NCBI GenBank assembly: GCA_016195025.1
Contig: JACQAL010000057.1
Coordinates: forward strand, 1-46,128
DNA: 46,128 nt
Reading direction: 5' to 3'
From: Bacteroidota bacterium
Lineage (GTDB): Bacteria; Bacteroidota; Bacteroidia; Palsa-948
The position numbers and the translations under genes are program-made. This document shows, one piece after another, positions 14,130-20,559 of this stretch. Below the pieces are notes generated by a model. That model searched no databases. It was not told the origin of the DNA and saw only the letters and a program-made list of their open reading frames with translations. Position 1 is the stretch's first letter. Each line of letters opens with the position of its first letter.

Positions 14130-14304
14130 GCAAGTTACTACCTTCAATAATGGTCATTTTATATGGATAACATCATGCGAAAAATGCGAATGTATGCGAA
14201 CACTGCGAACAAAATGCAAAGAAAAAATTCGCGGTGTTCGCATTTGTTCGCGGCATTTGCATTATTTTATCAATTCCTATCATTCAATAGGTGGCAACTT
14301 ACAT
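14130..14304 (+). mobile_element. MITE/REPIN-like element, copy 1
   Basis: About 175 bp, almost identical to the reverse complement of 16380-16569. The ends are imperfect inverted repeats of the type AAGTTNCNACCT...AGGTGGCAACTT. Inside, GCGAACACTGCGAA faces TTCGCGGTGTTCGC (13 of 14 paired) together with several ATGCGAA/TTCGC words, so the element folds into a long hairpin. It encodes nothing credible. The structure fits a non-autonomous transposable element or a REP doublet moved by a transposase elsewhere. Confidence 0.75.
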
Positions 14305-14380
14305 TATTAGTAGGAGTTTTTCGGAAATCCGGGTTGTTTCGGTATAAAAGGATAAATTGAATACTCTATCCCCTGTTCTT

Positions 14381-15268
14381 TTAATGCGGCATGTCGCAAT
14401 GCCCTTCGTCACCGCGCAGTTTGAAGGTGAGAATGATGCCCGCGAAGGAATACCAGTCCTTCGTAAAAGAATCTCCGCGCTGCCTTCCCGTATCCCTGCC
14501 GGCTTCTTTTTTCAAACTCTTGTCGGAAAGCGCAGCCGCCACCGGTCCTTTTTCTTCTTCGAGAAGCACAGGGTCGGGATACGTTCCGCTCACATCATCT
14601 AAATAATCGGTAAATGTTTTTCGCAAGCCCCATTCGAAATTAATGCCGATGCGCTTGGCGGTATTTATTTTCATGCCCACGCCAAAGGGAATGGCAAACT
14701 GCGTGAGCGAATACGGCTTGGCATCTGAAAACGTGGTGCCCTGCCCTTCGGTTCCCAGCGGCTGAAGATTGTACCATTTGCCCTGGTAATATCCCTGCGG
14801 GTCGAAATGAAAAACGGCAATGCCGGCAAACACATAGGGAGAAGTAACCGAAGATTTTTTTCCGGTGGTGTAGGGAAGAAAATTAAATTCTCCTTCCACG
14901 GCAAATTCAAGAATGCGTGAACGGAAAGAAAGATTGCGGTTGCGGTGCTGTTCATTTTTCGAATACGCATCATCGGCTTCAATGTTACCCAGCGAAACAA
15001 TTCCCTTTGCCGAAAAGCGCGTGTTGAAGTTATAGCGGAACAATCCGCCCGCAGCAGGGCGCGTGAAGCGGTTGAAATGCCCGCCCGGGTTCAAATCGCC
15101 TAAGTAATAACTGCCGCCAAGAAAAATTCCCAACTCCGCGCTTGAGGGAGAAGTTTTAATGGGATGCGGAACGTACATGCTGTTGTCCTGAGCAGATAAA
15201 AAATTCCAAGCCCCAAGTCCCAAGTTCCAAGCCACAAGAAATACTAAAACTAATCGGATATCTTTCAT
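14381..15268 (-). CDS. DUF6089 family outer-membrane protein
   Basis: A 295-residue protein with a signal peptide (ends S-A-Q) and a domain beginning A-E-L-G-I-F-L-G-G-S-Y-Y-L-G-D-L-N-P, the hallmark of the Bacteroidota DUF6089 family. It has about eight predicted beta-strands and the barrel-like phrases P-Y-V-F-A-G-I-A and I-N-F-E-W-G-L-R-K-T-F-T-D-Y-L-D-D-V-S-G-T-Y. It is probably an outer-membrane barrel. In many Bacteroidota the order is nadK, DUF6089, uppS, bamA. Here nadK is upstream as expected, but uppS and bamA do not follow; repeats and the accessory metal cluster come instead. The C-terminal D-K-S-L-K-K-E-A-G-R-D stretch is a typical loop before the last strands. Confidence 0.85.
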   Translation of the reverse strand: MKDIRLVLVFLVAWNLGLGAWNFLSAQDNSMYVPHPIKTSPSSAELGIFLGGSYYLGDLNPGGHFNRFTRPAAGGLFRYNFNTRFSAKGIVSLGNIEADDAYSKNEQHRNRNLSFRSRILEFAVEGEFNFLPYTTGKKSSVTSPYVFAGIAVFHFDPQGYYQGKWYNLQPLGTEGQGTTFSDAKPYSLTQFAIPFGVGMKINTAKRIGINFEWGLRKTFTDYLDDVSGTYPDPVLLEEEKGPVAAALSDKSLKKEAGRDTGRQRGDSFTKDWYSFAGIILTFKLRGDEGHCDMPH

Positions 15269-15273
15269 TTTCT

Positions 15274-15354
15274 TATTTCGTATTTTTTTGCTCTGAATCC
15301 CGATTTTTTATTCGGGACGTACTATTTCGTTTTTTTGCTCTGAATCCCGATTTA
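15274..15354. repeat. tandem direct repeat upstream of the DUF6089 gene
   Basis: A segment of about 33 bp (TATTTCG, a T-run, then GCTCTGAATCCCGATTT) occurs at 15274-15308 and again at 15323-15354. Between the copies, TCCCGA and TCGGGA form a small hairpin. It lies between nadK and DUF6089, in the leader of the latter, so it may affect its expression, or it may be a duplication scar. Confidence 0.6.
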
Positions 15355-15422
15355 TCGCGGACGGAAATTTGACAACGAAGGTAGGGAAAAAATATTGTGG
15401 ATTGCTAACAATTCAATCCGGT

Positions 15423-16295
15423 TCAATTTCTCTTATCCGCACCCCACATTAATTTGTTGCGGAGCGTGGAAAGAAAATCGTGGTTCTCTAATTTAACAAG
15501 CGAGAGAAGAAATTTTGCCTTGCGGATGGTAAGTTTTCCTGCCGATTGAATATTTTCCGCGCGCGAATCGAGCGAGAGCAAAAAATTCGGGTTGCGCCCT
15601 TCCACTTCCAGCGTAATCACATCGCCCGAAGAAATAATAACGGGGCGCACATTTAAATTATGCGGAGCAATGGGCGTGATACTTAAATTATCTGAATCGG
15701 GCATTACAATGGGACCACCGCAACTGAGCGAATAAGCGGTGGAGCCGGTGGGCGTTGCCACAATCAATCCATCCGCCCAGTAGGAGTTAAGAAATTTTCC
15801 GTTCAGCGAAGCATGAATGGTAATCATGGCGGAGGATTCTGTTTTCTGCACGGCAATTTCATTGAGCGCAAATTTGCAATCGCCAAATAATTTTCCTTTC
15901 ACATCAAGTTGCAATAACATGCGCTTGTCGAGCGAATAGTTTCCTCCGAGCACCGAATCAACTGCGGGTTCAATTTCTTCGGAAGAAATGCTGGAAAGAA
16001 AACCCAGCCGCCCGGTATTTATTCCCATCACGGGAATCTGGGAATCGCGCACGAGCGTTAATGTTTCAAGCAAAGTTCCGTCACCGCCAATGCTAAAAAG
16101 AAATTTTGCTTTTCCCCTCAGTTCGCTGTGCCTGGTGAAAACTTTTTTCGCCTTGATTTTTTTTCCCGCACTTTTCAGAAACGGCTCGTAGAGTAAAACA
16201 TCGGCTCCCGATTTTTCAAGTTTGCGCACAACGCGCAGCAGCGCTTCGGCAGAAGCAGCGGAAGAAACAGCGCGCCCGTAAATGGCAATGGTCAT
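15423..16295 (-). CDS. nadK: NAD kinase
   Basis: The 290-residue enzyme phosphorylates NAD to NADP. Motifs in order are F-S-I-G-G-D-G-T-L-L-E-T (GGDGT, the phosphate loop and catalytic Asp) near 68-78, G-I-N-T-G-R-L-G-F-L-S, N-E-I-A-V (residues binding the nicotinamide side), A-D-G-L-I-V-A-T-P-T-G-S-T-A-Y, and the C-terminal S-L-D-S-R half. Length is normal. It lies upstream of DUF6089, as in many Bacteroidota, and both read on the minus strand. A MITE copy sits in the 317-bp gap to the BamA-like gene on its upstream side. Confidence 0.95.
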   Translation of the reverse strand: MTIAIYGRAVSSAASAEALLRVVRKLEKSGADVLLYEPFLKSAGKKIKAKKVFTRHSELRGKAKFLFSIGGDGTLLETLTLVRDSQIPVMGINTGRLGFLSSISSEEIEPAVDSVLGGNYSLDKRMLLQLDVKGKLFGDCKFALNEIAVQKTESSAMITIHASLNGKFLNSYWADGLIVATPTGSTAYSLSCGGPIVMPDSDNLSITPIAPHNLNVRPVIISSGDVITLEVEGRNPNFLLSLDSRAENIQSAGKLTIRKAKFLLSLVKLENHDFLSTLRNKLMWGADKRN

Positions 16296-16379
16296 GGCTC
16301 AAAGATAAAAGTTTAATCTACTAATTTACTAAGGGCTACCAATGTACTAATGAAATACAAAAATTCAAGTTGTTATTAA

Positions 16380-16569
16380 TGTAAGTTGCCACCTATTGAA
16401 TGATAGGAATTGATAAAATAATGCAAATGCCGCGAACAAATGCGAACACCGCGAATTTTTCTTTGCATTTTGTTCGCAGTGTTCGCATACATTCGCATTT
16501 TTCGCATGATGTTATCCTCGCATGATGTTATCCATATAAATGACCATTATTGAAGGTAGCAACTTGCAT
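16380..16569 (-). mobile_element. MITE/REPIN-like element, copy 2 (inverted)
   Basis: This is the reverse complement of copy 1 over its whole length, but with a 17-bp tandem duplication (ATAACATCATGCG unit at about 16505-16535) absent from copy 1 and a few point changes. It fills most of the gap between the BamA-like gene and nadK. With copy 1 it brackets DUF6089-nadK as a 2.1-kb interval with inverted ends. The rest of the gap (16296-16379 and 16570-16612) holds no gene and has CTAATTTACT-type AT-rich sequence. Confidence 0.75.
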
Positions 16570-16612
16570 TATTAGTAAATTAGTACATATTGGTAGATTA
16601 GTAGATATATAT

Positions 16613-18046
16613 TCAGATTCCCGAATCAAAATGCACAAAAAATCCATGTTCGCCCAGTTGATTGAAAGAATATTCAAAGCGGATTACTACATCGTAATAG
16701 GTTACGTAATTAATTCCCGCGCCATAGCCGTAAATAAATTTATTGGCGAGCGGATTCATTTTGTAATGCTGTTGGTCGCTGGCATAACCGCCATCGAAAA
16801 AAAGTTCGGCATACAGCGCATAATGAAACGTGCTGAACTTATTCAGTGCCGGAACATTTACTGAGCGGACGTGCGGTTTTAAAATTTCGTACTTCAATCC
16901 CATTTTCGCAAAGCCGTAACTCTGTCCGTCAACCACATAATATTCATAGCCGCGCACGTAATCGCTCCAGCCCAGCCCGCGCTGCACATAGTAAGGTTGG
17001 TTTTTCCCGGGAGAATATTTAACGAACGAACCTTCGGCAAGATAAAACCGGTTGAACAATTTTTCATAGGAGCGGACAGTTAATGAAACGCTCGACACAT
17101 CTAATTTTTCATCGTGCAGAATTCCAAAACCCAACTGTTTGGCTTCAAACTCCCAGAAATATCCGCGCAGCGGGTAGGGTTTGTTATCACGGAAATCGCT
17201 GCGGTAAGAATAATCCACGGCAAAATATTTCATCTGCGTTTCATTGTTCAGCAAATAATCGCTGGAATAATTTTTCAGCGTATCGTTGATGAACACCTGC
17301 GCGAACCTGCCTTCGAGATAATGCTTGTTGTGAATTCCATCGCGGTAGGTATAATGAAGTTTTGTGCTGAACTCTTCGCGCACATAGTCATTCGGATTTT
17401 TGAAGTAAACCACCTTGTTGTCTTCCGATTTATAAGGCACTTCGCGGTTGCGCGCGTAGGTAAAAGAAACTCCGGCACCGCTCGTTTGCTGTTTGGTAAG
17501 ATAAGGAATTGTATAGGAGAGCCCGTATTTTTCTGTATAGCCGAACTGAAAATAAAAACTCAACTCTTCTTTTCTTCCCCTGAAATTATCGCGGTTGAGA
17601 TAGAATCCGTAATTGGCGCGCTGAAAATTTTTTGTTTCCCACCACGTGTTGAAGTTTCTTTCCTGCACTTCAAAAATCGGAACGGGCCAGGTGTACCAGC
17701 GCTCCGCAACATTGATTGAGAAGTCAATGTGATTATAGTTGTCAATAACTGTATCCACCTTCACAAAATTAAACAGCGAAGTGTTGAGCAGGTTTTGTTT
17801 GATGCGCACAACCAATTGGGGAATTTCTTTTCTCGAAAGAGTATCGCGCAGCGAAAAAGGAATTTCTCTTGTAATGATATGCAGTTTCGTTACTTTGTTT
17901 CCCATAACTTTTATTTCATTCACCACCACATAATTTTTCTTCTTTGAAATTTTTGAAGTGTCAGAAATATTTTTCAGGGAATCTCTCTCTTGTGAATGAA
18001 GAAAAAATGGTAAAATAAAAGTCAGGAAGGAAATAAGCAGCCGCAT
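16613..18046 (-). CDS. BamA/TamA-like outer-membrane protein with one POTRA domain
   Basis: The 477 residues have a signal peptide (ends H-S-Q), a single POTRA-like domain around 40-115 (V-V-N-E-I-K-V-M-G-N-K-V-T then I-K-Q-N-L-L-N-T-S-L-F-N-F-V), and a 16-strand barrel of the surface-antigen type. The conserved loop-6 region is visible as V-R-G-Y-E-Y-Y-V-V-D-G. BamA itself normally has five POTRAs and about 800 residues, so this is a shortened relative more like the surface-antigen/TamA-type proteins of Bacteroidota. It lies 37 bp downstream of the CBS protein gene and probably forms an operon with it. A role in outer-membrane protein or lipid assembly is inferred. Confidence 0.8.
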   Translation of the reverse strand: MRLLISFLTFILPFFLHSQERDSLKNISDTSKISKKKNYVVVNEIKVMGNKVTKLHIITREIPFSLRDTLSRKEIPQLVVRIKQNLLNTSLFNFVKVDTVIDNYNHIDFSINVAERWYTWPVPIFEVQERNFNTWWETKNFQRANYGFYLNRDNFRGRKEELSFYFQFGYTEKYGLSYTIPYLTKQQTSGAGVSFTYARNREVPYKSEDNKVVYFKNPNDYVREEFSTKLHYTYRDGIHNKHYLEGRFAQVFINDTLKNYSSDYLLNNETQMKYFAVDYSYRSDFRDNKPYPLRGYFWEFEAKQLGFGILHDEKLDVSSVSLTVRSYEKLFNRFYLAEGSFVKYSPGKNQPYYVQRGLGWSDYVRGYEYYVVDGQSYGFAKMGLKYEILKPHVRSVNVPALNKFSTFHYALYAELFFDGGYASDQQHYKMNPLANKFIYGYGAGINYVTYYDVVIRFEYSFNQLGEHGFFVHFDSGI

Positions 18047-18083
18047 TATGCGAAAGTGCGAAAAAGTATTTGATTCGCAGGTT

Positions 18084-18746
18084 TCAGATATTAAGAAAGT
18101 GCATGAACTCTTCGTAGCGCTTTTTCATGTCTTCGCCTAATTTGCTCTGTTGAAAAATGGCTTTCACTTTATAATTATAGCGGCTGAAAGTTTGAACAAT
18201 CGGAGATAAATCATCTTTGTTAATCTTCAGCGTAACTTCTATTTTAGTTGTATCGGGATGAGCGCTGATGTGCATGTTCAGAATCTTCGCGTCATTGCCT
18301 TCCACTATCTGCGCAATTTGCGAAAGCGTATAATCTTTCGTGTTCATTTCAAGAATCATTATGCTGCCGGGTTCGTGCACAAAAGGCATGTTGGCAATTT
18401 TCTGAATGATGGAATCGGAAGTAATCACTCCTTTATAATTATTTTCATCATCGAGCACCGCCACCGCGCTCACATTATAATTTGAAATTACTTTCAGCAC
18501 ATCGAAAATGTGATAGTCCTCGCGCACAAACGCTTTTATATAGGACACGCGCATGTGGTCGAGCGTTTCTTTCGGATTGTTTATGTCGAGCATATCGCTG
18601 TAAGAAACCAGTCCGACAAATTCTTTATTCTTCACCACCGGCAAATGTGAAACGCGAAAGTCCTCCATCCAGTCAAGAACTTTCCTGCCTGTGTCGGTGG
18701 GTTTCAGCGGTGGAACTTCGTCTGTAATCAATTCGTGCGCGAGCAT
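18084..18746 (-). CDS. CBS-domain protein
   Basis: This 220-residue protein has two CBS motifs, near 5-65 (L-P-V-V-K-N-K-E-F-V-G-L-V-S-Y-S-D) and 70-125 (V-S-A-V-A-V-L-D-D-E-N-N-Y-K-G-V-I-T). A C-terminal ACT-like half follows from about 130. A CBS pair usually binds adenosine nucleotides. Such proteins sit between pdxJ and nadK in many Bacteroidota, and this arrangement fits. It is divergent from pdxJ and shares a 236-bp intergenic region that contains a large palindrome. The ligand and target are unknown. Confidence 0.85.
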   Translation of the reverse strand: MLAHELITDEVPPLKPTDTGRKVLDWMEDFRVSHLPVVKNKEFVGLVSYSDMLDINNPKETLDHMRVSYIKAFVREDYHIFDVLKVISNYNVSAVAVLDDENNYKGVITSDSIIQKIANMPFVHEPGSIMILEMNTKDYTLSQIAQIVEGNDAKILNMHISAHPDTTKIEVTLKINKDDLSPIVQTFSRYNYKVKAIFQQSKLGEDMKKRYEEFMHFLNI

Positions 18747-18878
18747 TTTTTTCGCTTTTCAAAGTTAAACGTGCGAAGCGGCAAAATGTTTTAGTCGAAA
18801 AAGATTTATAAACATGCCGCTGTTACAAATATACATTTAATATTTTCGTGCCCGCTTGCTACAATGTTCACAAATTTA

Positions 18879-18975
18879 CTGGTAACGAAGTAACGAATCT
18901 GATAACGAATATTACGAATGAAAACGAGTATTGATTCGTTAAATTTATAACTAAAATTCGTTTCTTCGTTACCAG
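18879..18975. repeat. 97-bp palindrome with 20-bp arms
   Basis: CTGGTAACGAAG (18879-18890) matches CTTCGTTACCAG (18964-18975) perfectly, and the next eight bases inside pair at seven positions, giving 19 of 20. Further AACGAAT/ATTCGTT words lie inside. It sits between two divergent genes and ends 7 bp before the pdxJ ATG, so the arm overlaps the pdxJ leader. Confidence 0.75.
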
Positions 18976-18982
18976 AACTGCA

Positions 18983-19696
18983 ATGACAAAATTAAGTGTA
19001 AACATAAACAAGATTGCCACGCTTCGCAATGCGCGCGGAGAAAATTTGCCCGATGTGCAGAAAGCGGCAGCGGACATTCAGCGCTTTGGCGCGAACGGAA
19101 TCACCGTTCATCCCCGCCCGGATGAAAGGCATATTCGCTATGATGACGTGCTCAAAATAAAACCGCTCATCGTCACAGAATTTAATATTGAAGGTTATCC
19201 TTCGAAGGAATGGTTGGAATTAGTTTTGAAAGTAAAACCAAATCAGGCAACGCTTGTGCCTGACCCGCCCGGAGTTTTGACTTCAAACGCAGGATGGGAT
19301 ACAATCAGGCACGAAAGTTTTCTGAAAGAAATAATTTCCGAACTGAAGAAAAATAAAATCCGAACTTCTGTTTTCATCGAGACAAATCTGAAATACATTG
19401 AGAACGCAAAAAAAGTTAGAACGGATAGAATTGAACTTTACACAGAATCCTATGCAAAGAATTTTTCGCGAAACAAAGTTGAAGCCATCAAACCTTTTAT
19501 TGAATCTGCAAAACTTGCCAACGAACTCGGAATCGGATTAAATGCCGGTCATGATTTGAATTTAGAAAATCTGAACTACTTTCAAAAAAATATTCCACAT
19601 TTGCTCGAAGTTTCAATCGGGCATGCGTTGATTTCAGATTCAATATATTTAGGATTAGAAAATACTGTACAACTTTATCTCAGTCAATTAAAATGA
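18983..19696 (+). CDS. pdxJ: pyridoxine 5'-phosphate synthase
   Basis: A 237-residue TIM-barrel enzyme that condenses 3-amino-1-phosphohydroxyacetone with 1-deoxyxylulose 5-phosphate in vitamin B6 synthesis. Diagnostic motifs are L-S-V-N-I-N-K-I-A-T-L-R-N-A-R at the start, G-A-N-G-I-T-V-H-P-R-P-D-E-R-H-I (substrate Arg/His cluster) and T-L-V-P-D-P-P-G-V-L-T-S. The C-terminal L-N-A-G-H-D-L-N-L-E-N-L and S-I-G-H-A-L-I-S-D-S close the barrel. Its stop overlaps the next start by 4 bp. Other PLP-pathway genes are not adjacent. Confidence 0.95.
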   Translation: MTKLSVNINKIATLRNARGENLPDVQKAAADIQRFGANGITVHPRPDERHIRYDDVLKIKPLIVTEFNIEGYPSKEWLELVLKVKPNQATLVPDPPGVLTSNAGWDTIRHESFLKEIISELKKNKIRTSVFIETNLKYIENAKKVRTDRIELYTESYAKNFSRNKVEAIKPFIESAKLANELGIGLNAGHDLNLENLNYFQKNIPHLLEVSIGHALISDSIYLGLENTVQLYLSQLK

Positions 19697-20559
19697 AAAA
19701 AACTTTACTCATCACTCTTCTGATTTTTACATCTGCCATCTGCCATCTGCCATCTGCTATTGCAGATAATTCTCCTCTCGGTGCGCGCTCTGCAGGAATG
19801 GGAAATGCTTCCGTTTCGCTCGCGGATGTCTGGTCGGTGCAAAACAATCAGGCAGGACTTGGCTTTCAGAAAAAATTTTCTGCCGGAATTGTTTACCAGA
19901 ATCCTTTCCTCATGAAAGAACTCAGCACAAAAGCATTCGGGCTTGCCGCTCCGGTGAAAGGCGGAACTTTCGGAGTGCTTGTTTCCAGTTTCGGCTATTC
20001 GCAGTTCAGCCAGAATAAAATTGCGCTCGCGTTCGGAAAATCTTTCGGAGAAAAAATTTCTGCCGGCATCGCGATGGATTATATGTCTATGAAATTCGGT
20101 GACGCATTTTACGGAATGAAGAATTTTTTCGTAGCCGAAATGGGAATCCAGGCGAAGCCGCTGAAAAATCTTACGCTCGGAGTTCATGTTTTCAATCTCA
20201 CAAAAGCAAAACTCGCTTCGTATAATGACGAACGCATTCCCACCATCATGCGCATCGGGATGGATTATAAATTCTCACAAAAGGTTTTGCTCGCGGTGGA
20301 AGCAGAAAAAGATATTGACACCAAACAAATGCTCAAAGCAGGAATTGAATATCGCCCGGTGAATGTGCTGTATGTGCGGGCGGGAGTTGCAACAAATCCA
20401 TCACTGAGTTGTTTCGGTTTTGGAATTAATCTCAAACAATTCAAATTGGATATTTCCACAACGTATCATTCCGCTCTTGGATTTTCTCCGCATGTGGGAT
20501 TGATTTACGAGTTTGAAAAATCATCGAAAAACGAAAATGATACGAAAATTACGAAATAG
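19693..20559 (+). CDS. PorV/PorQ-like outer-membrane protein
   Basis: The 288-residue protein has a signal peptide ending near A-I-A-D. The G-A-R-S-A-G-M-G-N-A-S-V-S-L-A-D-V-W-S-V-Q-N-N-Q-A-G-L motif that follows is the start of the PorV/PorQ (FadL-like) fold, a barrel. PorV/PorQ are lipid-linked partners of the T9SS translocon; this protein is shorter than PorV and may be PorQ-like. Its signal peptide has an unusual core, T-S-A-I-C-H-L-P-S-A-I, encoded by four tandem copies of a 7-mer. Because 7 is not a multiple of 3, the reading frame shifts through the repeat. It is coupled to pdxJ by a 4-bp overlap. Confidence 0.75.
   Translation: MKKTLLITLLIFTSAICHLPSAIADNSPLGARSAGMGNASVSLADVWSVQNNQAGLGFQKKFSAGIVYQNPFLMKELSTKAFGLAAPVKGGTFGVLVSSFGYSQFSQNKIALAFGKSFGEKISAGIAMDYMSMKFGDAFYGMKNFFVAEMGIQAKPLKNLTLGVHVFNLTKAKLASYNDERIPTIMRIGMDYKFSQKVLLAVEAEKDIDTKQMLKAGIEYRPVNVLYVRAGVATNPSLSCFGFGINLKQFKLDISTTYHSALGFSPHVGLIYEFEKSSKNENDTKITK
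19731..19757. repeat. heptamer (ATCTGCC)4 inside a signal-peptide sequence
   Basis: ATCTGCC is repeated four times (the last ATCTGCT) and translated in frame as S-A-I-C-H-L-P-S-A-I. A reverse-oriented degenerate array of the same 7-mer occurs in uvrA (30602-30634). Its presence in two genes suggests a dispersed simple repeat of this genome. Confidence 0.75.

Larger units (their letters stand above)
14003..14349. repeat. 345-bp block with imperfect 31-bp terminal inverted repeats
   Basis: TTATACCGAAA (14005-14015) and TTTCGGTATAA (14337-14347) are perfect inverted 11-mers. Extending the comparison to 31 bp gives about 23 matches. Between them lie the ACGAAT palindrome and MITE copy 1. The block may be a composite or nested non-autonomous element. 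It fills the gap between the metal cluster and the DUF6089 gene. Confidence 0.45.

Noticed and set aside
14163-14606. Frames over the MITE and the DUF6089 3' end
   Set aside because: They read through the hairpin repeat and antisense to DUF6089.
16550-17947. Plus-strand frames antisense to the BamA-like gene
   Set aside because: The minus-strand protein has a clear signal peptide, POTRA and barrel; these are shadows.
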